Assembly: GCA_032164245.1 (NCBI GenBank)
Contig: JAVMKO010000003.1
Span: 91,573,890 to 91,637,889, forward strand
Length of the DNA: 64,000 nt
Direction of reading: 5' to 3'
From: Sternotherus odoratus
Taxonomy: Eukaryota; Chordata; Testudines; Kinosternidae
Shown here: piece by piece, positions 46,779-58,890 of the stretch
Layout of the letters: the number at the start of each line of letters is the position of its first letter
How positions within the stretch are numbered: position 1 is the stretch's first letter
The notes under the pieces: model-generated
Told to the model about the DNA's origin: nothing
Databases searched by the model: none
The model's input: only the letters and a program-made list of their open reading frames with translations
Program-made: the position numbers and the translations under genes

Positions 46779-46900
46779 TAGAGTTGCCAGCCCTCCAGGA
46801 TTGTCCTGGAGTCTCTAGGAATTAAAGATTAATCTTTAATTAAAAGATTGTCATGTGATGAAACCTCCAGGATTACATCCAATCAAAATTGGCAACCCTA
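46779..46900. mobile_element. 122-bp MITE (AGGGTTGCCAA type)
   Basis: The ends TAGAGTTGCCAGCCCTCCAG and ATTGGCAACCCTA are inverted repeats. The 8-bp flanks ACTTTCCA (46,771-46,778) and ACTTTCCT (46,901-46,908) differ at one base, which fits hAT-type insertion. The centre is an 'aaagattaatctttaattaaaagatt' palindrome-like segment. Confidence 0.87.
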
Positions 46901-46904
46901 ACTT

Positions 46905-47229
46905 TCCTACTGATTTCCCCACCTCATACCAACAAGGTAGTAACACACAAGAAAATTTACCACTCACCCAAGGATATAGCACCATCTACTGGTGAAGGTG
47001 TGGTCTACATTAATCATTACAACTCCCCTCTCCCCCTCTGGTTAAAGAAGAACCTTACCTGGATTCCTAGAAGCTACTGTTTATCTGCCATCCACACAGA
47101 TTTCTGTGTGTGCCCACTGGAGTCATATATTCAGACATCATTCATAGTTGGATATAGGTTATCAATGAGTATAGGGTTCATGTCCTTTAGGTCAGGCCTA
47201 TTTTTTGGACAGACCGTTTGCTGAAGACA
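46905..47229. other. unassigned sequence flanking the Gypsy remnant
   Basis: It may be the 3' untranslated end or LTR remnant of the adjoining Gypsy element, since it lies directly downstream of the integrase tail on the minus strand. No LTR boundary (TG...CA) with a partner copy was found. Confidence 0.3.
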
Positions 47230-49900
47230 TTAGCAATGTGTTGTGTTCCTGAGAACACCCCAGCAATTCCTCCTCCACAACTGGTCTCCTATTACAAGCT
47301 GTGGAAAACTGTTGGGGAATCTCCAAATCTTCTTCTTCATCCTCTGTGATAGCTGTTGAGCATCCTCAGTGTTTGGCCTCCCCTTTCTTTCCTTCAATGA
47401 ATCTATGCATCAGTTCTTAATAGACTACACAGGGATTAGCTCTTGCTTTTTGTATCAGCAAGGATAAATTGTTTAGTTTTTTAATCACTGTGTAAAGTCA
47501 TCCTCTAAAAAGAGTAGGTTTGGGATTTTTTCCCCAAGCTGCTTTGTCCAATTATGTAGCCACACCATCTCTCCTTCCTGCATGGGCACAAAATTTTCCT
47601 TTTTCATGGCATCTTGTTTCTGGAATGCTCAGTTCTGGCTCATCTGTTCTTCCACATTCTGTAATGAAATTCTCATGTCGTGGCCATAAGACTCCATCAT
47701 ATCACCCATCTGCATAGATTCAGGGGGCCTTGCCAGTTCTTCCTGCCTGAACATCAAGTCACAAGGAAGCATAAATTTGTGGAGTCCAAAAATAATCTCA
47801 TGAGGCAAGTAATGAATAGTTGAGTGCCGGCAGGTGTTATTTTATTTATTTATATTATAACAACGACAAAAGATGACTTCATATCCAAGTCTTATTGAAT
47901 ATCCAAGTCTTTACTGAGTAAGACTCAATTTACTCCCCTGTTACTTACAGGGTGGGCAACACTAGTCCACACCTTGGTTATTTGGAGTTCTTGACAAACC
48001 TCTTGTAATAATTGATTCAGATTCCTTCCCCCATCGGTGCAGGTTGGAGGGCTGAATTGCAACACTACGTATTTTATCAATGCATCCATAACTGTCTTTT
48101 TATCCTTCAGTGGTTGTGCCTTGAAAAGGTGACATGCCCTACCAGCAAATACCAATTTCCATCTGATGTTTCTGGTAGTGAGCCTTTCAAATCGATCTGT
48201 ATGAATTCCCAGGCTTACTAGGTTGGAGCATTTCCCCTAAAGGAGTTCTGTCTCTTGTTGCTGGTCCTTTCCTTTCCTGACAGGTAAGATGGGAAAATAC
48301 CCTGTGCTTACCACCTGCAGCTATGTCCAGCCAAACAAATCTGTTGGATACCCAGCTTGGTGTCTTTCCATCTCTCAGGTGGCTTGCTGCTTTATTATCA
48401 TGAGAACACTTCAGTACTATTCTCTGTAAGCTTGATGGTATAATAATAATTCTGTTACCTTCGTGCACCAGCAAGTTGGTATCTGGATCAACAGACAGTT
48501 GCTCTTGAACTGTGTTCAACCTTCCCAGTCTGGGTCATCTTTGGAAGATTCTTTTGCATCCTGAACATAACTCAGGTCCTTAAACTGTTCTTGTCAGAAG
48601 ACCTTACAAGACCCGGCAGAGTCTATTCTCACTGCCCTCACCTGGCTGAGAATGTGCTCAACCACATTTTGCTTTCTAGGGGTCTGGAAAACAGAATATT
48701 CAAAGAGTTTAGAAGCAGCCACTGCAGGGCACAGTGGTCTGTGCACACCGTGAATTCCATACCTAATAAATTGGGGTGATGGGCCTTCAGGATCTCTACA
48801 AAAGCCACTCATTCCAGTTGTGCAGCTAACTACTTGGTTTTTCTGTCATTTATCTTGTGACTCCAAAAAACCACTTGCCAGCACCTGCTAAGATCATCAG
48901 TTTATTCAAGTGCAAATTTGACAGCAGCCTTGGGGGCACCACAGGTTACCATGAATGAATAGGATGAATCTGCACATTTAAGTAGAGAATGGTTTAGAAG
49001 TCTTTCCTTTAGTGATTCAAATGCTTTTTGGTGTTCCTTCATCCAGACAAAGTTGTTCCTAGTTAGCTGGTATAATGGAATTGCCTGCTCTGTGAATTTT
49101 TTAATAAATCTCCTGTAGAAACTATAGAGCCTTGCAAACTGCTATACCTCCTCCAGGTTTATAGAAACCTTCCAGTTCTTTATAACTTTTTCTGGAGATG
49201 GGGCTCCAAACCATTCTTACTGACTATATGTCCTAGGAAGATGATACAACTCCTTGAAAGCTGACATTTGTTTCCTCCAAGTTTAAATCCTCATTTAAAA
49301 AAGCTTTAGAAGCCTTCCAACTCCTATCACTCCCACAGCAGGGATATCTGAATATTATCCTTGGGCAAGTGTGTTTTGTTAGCCCTGGGAGTTCTTGTGA
49401 TGCTGTCAGATGAAATCTGCTCCCAATACAACAGCACCAGAAATATTAGTCACCGTACCAAAAGTCCATTTAATGTGCAGATTAGGGAGCTGGATTTCTC
49501 TTGTTTCCTGTGGTAGCTGATAATTAATAGTCACCAATTTAACTCCTACATACAAATTTATTTCCCTTTCAGCAGTGGATGTTCACATGGATCAGACCTA
49601 TTTTAGCTCCTGAGCCCAATGTGCATTAGCAACTTCTGCTTCCCTGGTATTGCTTCCCTCTGCTTGGACAATTCAGTCTCTAATGGCCTTTGCGACATTG
49701 CCTGCAAATGTCATATGGTCTGGGACCCATTCAGGAAATAGTATCTTTCTACGGACCCATTTCATGAAGTGCAGTTTCTGGTATAAAGGATGCTCCCTGA
49801 GGCTGAGAATCAACTGAGGAAGGAAACTCCAATTTCTCTTTCTAGATTTTGAATTTTGCATATAATCTGAACCTAATGGCTAAACCGATGGACATCTTCC
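47230..49900 (-). pseudogene. Ty3/Gypsy retrotransposon pol remnant
   Basis: Read from right to left, the domain order is that of Ty3/Gypsy elements. A gag-like piece lies at 49,861-49,673, and a protease end with VVLGADF at about 49,420. Then come a reverse-transcriptase thumb/connection with FLGHIVSKNGLEP at about 49,230 and an RNase H region with VCTDHCALQWLL-like sequence at about 48,740. An integrase zinc-binding segment follows (48,519-48,187). The integrase core (48,155-47,925) has CTDGGRNL and SVAHPVSNRG where the second acidic residue and the conserved HP region fall. An acidic C-terminal tail lies near 47,300. Many stops and shifts break the frame and no LTR pair is visible. Confidence 0.82.
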
Positions 49901-50084
49901 TTCACCAGCAGAAACTGAGTTTTCACATAGGATTCTCTTGTGACCACTGGGTACATTCTTTTCTCTGCATGGCCAGTTCCAGATTCAGCACAGTGGATTG
50001 TTTCACTTGAACCATCTGTGGGACAGGATTCTTGATCTGGCTTTCCATGTACCTATCTCCTTAATGTACACCTATAACTATTTC

Positions 50085-51172
50085 CTGAGTTAATTTCCCT
50101 GACACAGAAATACATTTCAAAAGGTTTTTTCCCCCTCCTACTGATAATGATCAATCTACATTTAACAGCCCTCTTAGAATTGGTATGCTAATGTACATTT
50201 TTTCCCTCTTCTTTCTTTCTGTGTGTATAAATGCATCTTTCTTCTGTTCCATTCTATGCATCCAATGAAGTGAGCTATAGCCCATGAAAGCTTATGCTGA
50301 AATAAACTAGTTTAGTCTCTAAGGCTGTGGTTAGACTACAGGGGGCAGCGCTATTGTTTATAGCGCTTCCCGATTTAGCGCTACAGCTGTTGCGCTAGAG
50401 GGTGTCCAGATTGAAGCCCTCTAGCGCCAGAGAGCGAACACATTTGTCCCGCTTTTGGCGGCAGAAGCAGTTGCGGGATAGGGCAGGTATCCCAGCATTC
50501 AGCTGGGTGTAGCCCTCTTTGAAAAGGAGTGGGGTGAGGGGGGACTGGGAAGGGAGGGAACTTCTGGCTGTCAGTTTCATTTCCGAAACTGACAGGCTCT
50601 GCACCTCCCTTCCCTAAGCATTTATTTGGGGGGGTTTCAGCGGTGGGGACCGGGCAGGGGCTGGGAGCACCTCCGGGCTGCCGCCCCCAGCGGCAGGGGA
50701 AACCACAGCCCTGCCGCCCGGAGCGGCAGGGGAACACGCAGCCCTACCGCCCAGAGCGGCACGGTTTCCAAATTTTATATGACTTTGGGGGAGGGTTCTG
50801 ACGTGGGGGTCACCTGAGGACGGGACAGAAGAGTTTTAAATGGTGGCCAGAGAGGATGCAATGGGGATTCTGGGCCAGGATGCCGGAGGCTGGAGGCGCA
50901 CTATCACGCAAGGGCAGTACACATTGCATCCCTTGCGTTACAACAGCAGCGCTGAGAGCTTTATTCCTCTCGTTTTGAGGTATACCAGTGCCACTTTAAA
51001 AGGTCAGTTAAAGCGGAAAACGTGGCTTGGGAGTGTGTACTGGCAGGGCTATTGTAGCGCTAAAGAGGGGTTTTAGCGCTAAAACAGCCCCAGTCTAACC
51101 TCAGCCTAAGGTGCTACAAGTATTCCTTGCTTTCTTTACAGGTACAGACTAACACGGCTGCTATTCTTGAGC
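50085..51172 (+). mobile_element. Penelope-like 3' end split by a Harbinger MITE
   Basis: The left part (50,085-50,322) runs through 'gcatccaatgaagtgagcta', 'catgaaagcttatgctgaaa' and 'tttagtctctaa'. The right part (51,107-51,172) continues with 'taaggtgctacaagtattcc' and 'acagactaacacggctgcta'. Removing 50,323-51,106 and one TAA restores a continuous Penelope tail. It has no coding sequence. Confidence 0.8.
50323..51106 (-). mobile_element. Harbinger MITE inserted in the Penelope tail
   Basis: A TAA target duplication (50,320-50,322 and 51,107-51,109) flanks the 784-bp element. The ends GGCTGTGGTTAGACTACAGG and CCAGTCTAACCTCAGCC are inverted repeats. The first 200 bp ('tatagcgcttcccgatttag', 'gggatagggcaggtatccca') match the right end of the 24,947-29,160 element read in reverse. 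It is an internal-deletion relative without genes. Confidence 0.9.
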
Positions 51173-51184
51173 CTATCTCTTCCA

Positions 51185-51888
51185 GGGCATGGTTAGACTG
51201 GTACTTTGTGGCGCAAAACCCCTCCAGTAGTGCAATAATTTTCGTAGCGTACACACTTCAAAGGGAGATTTTGCAAAATGACTCACTGTTTAAAGCGCAA
51301 GTATTAAACCTCCTTTCCGAGAGTGATAAGCCTTTTTGCGCTAGCACTATAGCGCAAGGGTGGGAATGTGGACACCCATGGGATCTCTTGCATGCCTCCG
51401 AGCCATTTAAGGCCATCAGCAAGCCATTTAAGGCCATCAGCAAGCCATTAAAGACAATCAACATTCCATGTAAGGCAAATGACGTGAGGTGGTGTTTTAT
51501 AAAAGCGGAAGTAGCTTTGCAGTTTCTCTCTAACAACTCACACAGCAAATAACCAGTGAAAATGCTTGCGGACGGAGCTGTGTGTCTGAAATAGACAGCC
51601 TGTCAGTTTTCGCTAATGAAAACTCACTGACAGCCAGATCTCGTCTCCCTGTGAACAACTTCCCAGTTCCCCCTCGCCCCCCTCCTTTGCAAAGCACGTT
51701 GCACCCAGCTGAATGCTGGGATACCTGCCCTATCCCGCTACTGTGACTGCCGCCAGAAGCGCTACAAATGTATCCATTCTTTAGCGCTACAAGGTTTCAA
51801 TCTGCACAGGCTCTAGCGCGATACCTATTGCGCTACATTGGGAAGCGCTACAAATAAACGCGCTATAATCTCTAGTCTAACCATACCC
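51185..51888 (+). mobile_element. Harbinger MITE, second copy, complete
   Basis: A CCA duplication (51,182-51,184 and 51,889-51,891) flanks the 704-bp element. The ends GGGCATGGTTAGACTGG and CTAGTCTAACCATACCC are inverted repeats. Both ends track those of 24,947-29,160 over 100 bp or more, for example 'actatagcgcaagggtggga' at left and 'cctattgcgctacattggga' at right. It begins within about 13 bases of the Penelope terminus. Confidence 0.93.
51401..51462. repeat. 21-bp tandem repeat, three units
   Basis: Two identical units AGCCATTTAAGGCCATCAGC(A) are followed by a diverged third. They lie inside the Harbinger MITE and explain the repeated peptide in the overlapping open frame. Confidence 0.85.
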
Positions 51889-54800
51889 CCAGGCTTTCCA
51901 TTCCTTCATAATATTTCAAAAGGGCCCAATTTCCCCATCATATCAGGCATACAGATGTTTGCAGAACGATCTCTAAAACACAAAATCAGTACTGGGAAAC
52001 TGCTGGTAAAATGCTGAAGCATCGCCATATATTAGAAACAATCCTGAAAAGTCCAGAAAACTGAATAATTATAAACAATGTAGGTTTTATCTGGATTGGA
52101 GTAGCAGATCCTAAAGTGCTTGCATTGGATTATGGAGTTGCTAGTTAGTCTGTGGCAACACTGGAAGATGTGATAAGTCAAACCTGTGAAATGCTGCACA
52201 ACATACCTGTGTACTTTGATACCTATGCACTTTTCTAAAATACTATAATTTTTACAAAGCAATCTGTTCTAAGTCTATATTTTAGTATCACCTATACAAG
52301 ATATAGATTAAACTGAATGAAAAATTAAAACAATTAGACAAACTTTTTAAAAATTCATTTTAGTAATTTTCATTTTCTTCCATGTATGTTTAAAAAAACA
52401 AATTCCCACACAAAAATGTTGTTAGTATAAGTAAGGGTTGCTACAATGAATAAAAGAAACCCCCACAGAAAAAACCTAGAAGTGTGGAAATGATCACTTA
52501 AATTTTCACAAATATTCCACTATCCTGACAGTACAAACATACATCTTATAATATTGAATTTTGAAAAAATGTACCTATGTCGAGAACAGCTTTAATGTTG
52601 ACTCATGACACCTTAAATAGTCTTTTATCATATACATCTCTAATTATATTTATTAAAAATGTAGGAGGTCAAAGATATACATCTTATTTATACTTCTAAT
52701 CAGTTACCTGCAATATCTTATTGGTGTAAGAGTAAGGCTTATAAATCAGAATTAAGGTTGTTTGAGTGTTTTTTAATGTTAAAATATTCTTGAATGTATG
52801 AACTATAAGGGAAATAGAATGTTTTTGTGAATTTTCTTTACTGACTACTTCCAGACTTTGTAATGTTGCAGTTTTACCAAGTAATATTCTCAGAACAGTC
52901 CCTATTTTATATAGGATTTATATACTAATTGTTAACCAAGCCTTTTATGTGAGGGCAAGGGGTTGGGGTTTGACATTGTATCAGTACAATGCTATCTGAA
53001 TTTTTAGAAACTTTCTTGCATAAGAAAATCATTTTAGTATGACCCCTACTAGTTAAGCTGTACAATGTACAGAAGCAGACAAATGAGAAATTAGTTTCCT
53101 GTAATTTGTTTACTGGAACTTGGTCCTTGACTTGAGGATCTCTGATGTTTGCTTCTCTATTGCCTGCTCCGTCAAGCCCTTTAGAATCAACAAAGAAATG
53201 TATAAATGCCACTGTTTGCTTTAAACCAGAGAAAAGCTAGAGATACTTTAGCTCGATATTATGAGTGTGTTTACCATTGATATGTGAAATATTTCTCAGG
53301 AAGTTTGTGTGTGTAACAACGAGTAGTAGATTGCATATTTAAAAAGAATCTACCACAATCCATTTATATCAGTTTTTTCCACAGTATAGCTTTTATATTT
53401 AAGCTGCAACAGATGCATCTCAAACAATGAGCTGTGTCGATACAAGGAATTGGACAGGAAATATTTCTGTGTTTTAGTTGCAAAAGGGAATAAGCATTTG
53501 TTCTGGCTTATGGAAACAAATCTTATTTGCTGAAAGGTCACTCTAAACTTAAGGCATGCATTTCATTTTTAGTATAGACCACATCAGCAGAATTCACCCA
53601 CTATGTAAGTTTCTCTCAAGTATGAAAAGCAGCACATCTGGTTCGTGAACAGTGTTTTATTGTAGTTATTGGAGCTGGGGAATTATTTGCAACATTTTTT
53701 TTCAGTTGTTGTAGCCCTTCAGTTTGTGAATTATACACTAGCAGGTGTAAATGAAGAAATTGTTGCACACAATTTTTGGATGATTAACTTATGCAGCCAT
53801 GCGGTATTTTATTCAGTGTGGTGTTGGTGAGTTGCTTGGTGAATAACTGACTGTCTTGGTTTCCCCTCCCCCAAATAATCAGTTTGGGTCAAACTGAATC
53901 TGAAAATTTCAAAAAAAGTTGACAAATTTTATTTGAGATGAAATGAAGCATTTTGGTCAATCTGAAATGAACTGGTTTGTTTAGTTTATGGGCACGTTTT
54001 CACATATAAGCAAAGAAAATGAAGGCTAGATTCAAGTGGCCGGAGAAGGAGGTGCCAGTGCTGTCCTTCAGATTTCTAGCCCAATGCTTAGAGTGCTCAG
54101 ATGAGACGGGGGGGAGGGGGGGTTTCAAGTCCCTCTGATGTGGAGAAGGAATGTGAATTTAGGTCTCCCATTTCTTGGGAAAGTGACCTAAATGGATCGC
54201 TGTTGGTCTCTCCTGTTGAAGCTGTTCCCCTGCGTATAAAATACTGAGAGAGTCACTGGACCAGAGAGAGCAAGTGACTCTATAGTGGCAGTTAGGGCAC
54301 TTGCTGCTGCTGCTGCCACCACCTCCTCTTCTGATTATTTTTGAATAGTGCCCAAGTCCTGTTCCAACCCCTCCCCCCCCCATTTTATTTTTATGAAAAC
54401 TATTTGGAAAATTTGTGTTTTCAATTTGCTAATAGTTTCAGACCGACTGAAACTGCAGTTTTTGATGGTTCTAGTCATAGTGATTACTTCAGGTGGCTTG
54501 TTCATAATTAGTTGGATTTGGTCACAAAAATCCCATAGTATTTGGCTCTGATCCCTAATTGAAAAGTTCCCAGACTCTCACAGTTTTTGAGATCTCTGCC
54601 AAACATGACCTCTGGAAATATCTATGTGAAGAAAAACCATTTACCAGTAATCTAATAGCTGCAGCCTTTATTATGTTTCTTCAATCAATTTGCTGACAGA
54701 CCTTGCAGTTTTCCTCCGTGTCCTGGAAGGAGAATTTTTAAAAAGGTGGGTGGAAGGAATTCAACTTCCCAACATAAAAAGGCAACAAAATTAAGAGACC

Positions 54801-56084
54801 TTTTGGGAAGCATCAGTTTCCCTCACTAGTAACCCTTCTCACTGATTGTTGTACACTAGTATATCAAAGTAAACTGCAGTTTCACTGTGCTCTGCCAACA
54901 GGCAGTGACAGGACTCGGGCGAGAACAGGGGGGGGGATTATATACTTACAAAATATCAAAAATAGCAATATTATTTTCACATGTACAGAGCATGCCTGCC
55001 CTTCCACAATAACATTATACAGTTTTGTTATTCATAGTAAGATGCAGAAATTTAAATCTAGAATTCTACATGTGGCAAACCACCACCTTTTGACAGATAA
55101 AGGGGTTTGCATCACACAAGCATAATCACCCACAAAAATTAAGCACTGCTGGTCTATACATTAAAATCTCCCTGACTGATCGTAATGGTGTCATCCTCCT
55201 CACCACACATATAGTGTAGTGTTTCCCCCAGTTTTTACCAGAGATGATTTCTCCATAGCCGTAGTCCTAGTGTAGGTTGGCCTGTTGATTTTTGCACAGC
55301 AGTGTGCAAACCTTGAGAATACATAGCAACTTCTTGCTACATAGCTTATATGCTGAGAAATGTGTATTAAAATAAAAACAAAAAGCCCTTAAGGGAGATA
55401 TATAAATACATTGGAAAGTTGGGCCACTCTGATCCCTTTTCAGATTGTAAATTGTGTATAAAGTTACAGATGTCTATAGCAGTTGTATAGTCATATCAAG
55501 CAACAGTTGAACATTGTGAGGCAAGAGCAAAGTAGAAATGGTCCCTGCATGTTGATGGATAATGATATGAGATTGTCCACCCGGAGTGTGTCTGTACTCT
55601 TTCATATTGATGCTAGTTTGAATTCAGCCTCTGTTTCTTTCTACGTGTTTCTTCCAGTCCCTTGCTTATTAACTGGAGTAAGATGGTCTCAGCAAAGGCA
55701 GCATGTGCTCTCTTTCAGAGAAAAGCAGTGGCAGGTTTTCTGAATGGAGTATATATTACTGCTCAAAGACTGCCTCCATTTTATGCTACTGCGCCATATA
55801 GTTTTCCCCTACTCCTACTGGTAGCCCGATTCTGTGTTAGCCTATATTCCCATGAAAACAGTGATTCAGAGAAATATTGAATGGACATGGACAATAATAA
55901 AATCCAGTTATAATAGTTAATGGTAAAAAAGAGACTTGGAGACATCAAACCTCATACTTCCTGATTTAAAACAATTTCAGGCTAGTCGGGATTAGCATAA
56001 CACCTTAATGGGGGAAAGATTATCCCATGTCTGCCTACCTGTAGGGTTCTTACACCTTCCTCTGAAGCTGGTCACTGTCACAGA
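51889..56084. other. AT-rich sequence, no gene confirmed
   Basis: Repeats are sparse. A 65-nt minus interval at 53,178-53,114 has an acceptor-like TTCTTTGTTGATTCTAAAG and a weak GTAAAC donor, and reads GLTEQAIEKQTSEILKSRTK; I leave it as a weak exon candidate. G/C runs occur at 54,110-54,121 and 54,928-54,936. Confidence 0.35.
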
Positions 56085-56915
56085 CAGATGGACCATAGCA
56101 GGTCGACCCTAGAGGATCCTCCCAGTCGATCACAATCTCCGGAGGTGTAGTGTGGTTGCCGGTAAGGCAAACTCCATGGCCCCATACCATTCCAGAAGCG
56201 GCCAGCGCAGCCCCATGGCCCAGGGACCTGGGGGCAGGGGTCTCCCTCCACACGCTGCTCCTGCCTTCAAGCACCACCCCCACAACTTCCATTGGCTGGG
56301 GGCGGTGCTTGTAGAGAGGGACAGCACACACTGCTACATGCCCCCCACCTCTTTCCAGGTGCTGCAGGGGTGGGTTGGCCCCCTTCCAAGAGCAGTGTGG
56401 GGCTGGGGTAGGCAGGGAGCCTGTCTTAGCCTTGCTGTGTGCACTGTGAGCTGCCAGAGGTAAGTGCTGCCCAGCAGGAGGCTGCACCCCAATCCCCATC
56501 CCTGAGCCCCCTCCCACAGCCAGCACCTCATACCCACTTGTGCACCCCAACCCCCGCCCCATCCCTAATCCTCTCCCACAGCCAGAACCCTGCACCCCAA
56601 CTCTGCCCTAGTCCAAAAACCCCTCCTGCACCCCAATTCCCGCTAGAGCTTGCACCCTTCACCCCCTCCTATACCCCAACCCCCTACCCCAAACTCAGCC
56701 CAGAGCTCCCTCTCACACTGCAGACCCCTCAGCCCCACCCCAAGCCCCCCCACCCCAGCCCGGTGAAAGCGAGTGATGGTGGGGGGAGAGCAAGCAACAG
56801 AGAGAGGGAGGAGTGGAGTGAGCAGGGTGGGGTGTTGAGGAAGGGGCAGGATAGATTCTCGGTTGCCCTTAGATTCAAAAAGTGATCTTGGGTGTAAACA
56901 AGTTGGAGACCACTG
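56085..56915 (-). mobile_element. GC-rich hAT MITE (GGTCTCCAAC end), one end unclear
   Basis: The right end, read in reverse, is CAGTGGTCTCCAACTTGTTT and then 'gatcactttttgaatct'. This looks like a hAT terminus. The left part contains 'cgatcacaatctccggaggt', but its outer end and an 8-bp duplication could not be fixed. The interior is C-rich (56,470-56,760), giving spurious open frames on both strands. Confidence 0.6.
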
Positions 56916-56923
56916 CTGTATAG

Positions 56924-57804
56924 CAATTCTTATGTTGTAGTAAGTTGCATCTTGTCCCATGTCCTCTATCTTTATCTGTCTAGACTTTTTTTTTTTAATT
57001 ATTTTTGTTTATTTAGGCCATAAGCTTGTTGGGCCAGGGCAATGTCCTCTTGCCAATAATAATAAACAATAATTCTAATTAATGTATGGAATGATGACTT
57101 CCAAAAGGATTATCCCTCCTTCTTCCTCTTTTGACCATCCAGAGTAGAGAAGGAGGAGAGAAGTCATGGGTAATCCTCAGGGAAGGAAGGGAAAGACCCA
57201 CCATCCTAGTCACCTCATGCTGTAAGAAACTTTGTAAGAGTGGGTTTTATTGAATTGGGGCACACTGGTGGGGTTCTGCTTTATCTCTTGCAGCTGCATG
57301 GGACTGCTGGCCAGTTGGATTTATGAACTTGCACAAAGTAAATAAGGCAGAAGATTGAGTAGGAGGTGGTAGCTATTCTGCTCCCTGGACAAAGAGTGAA
57401 GAGAGACAACAGATTGATTGTTCTGGCTATAGTGAAATGCTGCACAAACCTACAGCTCGTTACAAGAGCTGATGCATCTGAAATACTATGACGTAATGGT
57501 ACTAAATCACAGTTTAAGTAAGTTATGTTAAGAACACAATAGTTTCCTTAGAATTCTATCTGGCTGCTGTCCCATCAAAGTTCAGTATCCCAGTCATCTC
57601 TGAACTAATACTTCTTTATTCAGACCTGGAAAACTCACATGGCTTGAACTGTTTAAAATTGAGGTTTGGAAAACGGAGTACTTTTCTTTTAGCATTGAAC
57701 CAAAGGGGTTTTTTTAATTGCTGCTTGCTTCCCCCTCAAATAAGTTGAAGTATTCTTAGCTCTCGAGCAATTCGAGAGAACTAGGTGTGCTTAACCACGT
57801 GTAG
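56924..57804. other. unassigned; L2 tail remnant
   Basis: About 57,012-57,090 ('ccataagcttgttgggccag ... aataataataaacaataat') resembles an L2 3' end. No gene was recognised. Confidence 0.4.
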
Positions 57805-57806
57805 TA

Positions 57807-58223
57807 CAGTAAACCCTCGATTTAACGGACTTCGGATGCAACGGACAAAATTTCTGAGCAAGTCTGATGCATCCAAAGTCCATTTCTCGCGGGCTGGCTG
57901 CCGGCTTCCGCCCGAGTCCTGCCAGCGGGCGGGCTGCCGGTTCCCAGCTCCCGCTGGAGTCCCGCCAGTGGGCGGGCTGGCTGGCTGCCGGGTCCCGCCT
58001 CCCACCCGGGTCCCAGCAGCCGGGACCCGGGCGGGCTGGCTGACGGGTCCTGGCTGCCGCCCGGGTCCCAGCAACAGGCGGACTGCGGAGCTGCCACCCC
58101 GACCCTGTGGCGGGCGGGCTGCTGCTCCAACAGCTTTTTTTTTTATTATTATTAAATAACGGACTTTTTGATTTAACGGACACCCCCTCGCCCGAATTAG
58201 TCCGTTAAATGGAGGTTTTACTG
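57807..58223 (+). mobile_element. Tigger/mariner-like MITE, complete
   Basis: TA flanks both ends (57,805-57,806 and 58,224-58,225). The ends CAGTAAACCCTCGATTTAAC and TTAAATGGAGGTTTTACTG are inverted repeats of about 24 bp. The inner left 'cttcggatgcaacggacaaa' and inner right 'aaataacggactttttgatt' flank a GC-rich, diverged 37-40-bp tandem core. The open frames on both strands in the core are compositional. Confidence 0.93.
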
Positions 58224-58484
58224 TACTTTCATTAAGAAACAGTTCCTTTTCTATGCATAAGTGATGCATGTAATGAATAACAGACAATTATTCAATAACC
58301 GAAAAGACAAATTATAAAATGGGGAAGCCCAGACCAGCTTGTGTAAAACAATCAAATGTGAAGCAGCTAATTATAGTGAAAAATACCTAATGTTTACTGT
58401 GTTTTTTTTTTTTTTAAGTACTTTTGAATAATGGAAATTTCAAGTCAGTCCTAATTTTTTCCAGACTAATGCTCTTTCCCCCAG

Positions 58485-58882
58485 CTAGGGCTGTCCTTAC
58501 CTGTATGCGAAGGATGCAGCTTCATCGGGCACCAGGAAATTTCTGTGTGCTGCTCCAGCCTTTCCCCAGAGCCTCCACCCCTGCTCCACTCTGCCCCAGT
58601 CCTTCCTCCCACTTCTCTGAGGACTGAAGTAGGGCCAGTCCTGCATTTACCAAGAAAGTGCAGCAACCAGGCCCCAGCCATGCTGTCAGTGAGTGCTGGG
58701 GGGCGGTTCCCTCCCCCCCCCCGTCTCCCAAGCCAGGCCCCCCCATGGAGGCTTGGCGCCTGTCTCGCCCCCCGCAGAGGTCTGGGGCTAGCTTCCCCTG
58801 CCTCCTCCCACAGAGGCCTGGGTCTCCCTGTGGTGGTGGGCAGGGGCTGCGTAGGGCCCCAGAATAGCTAGGGATGGCCCTG
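58485..58882. mobile_element. 398-bp hAT MITE
   Basis: The ends CTAGGGCTGTCCTTACC and (reverse-read) CAGGGCCATCCCTAGC are imperfect inverted repeats. The 8-bp flanks TCCCCCAG (58,477-58,484) and CCCCCCAG (58,883-58,890) differ at one base. The C-rich interior gives long frames on both strands (58,522-59,124 minus and 58,545-58,871 plus) with no domain. Confidence 0.75.
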
Positions 58883-58890
58883 CCCCCCAG

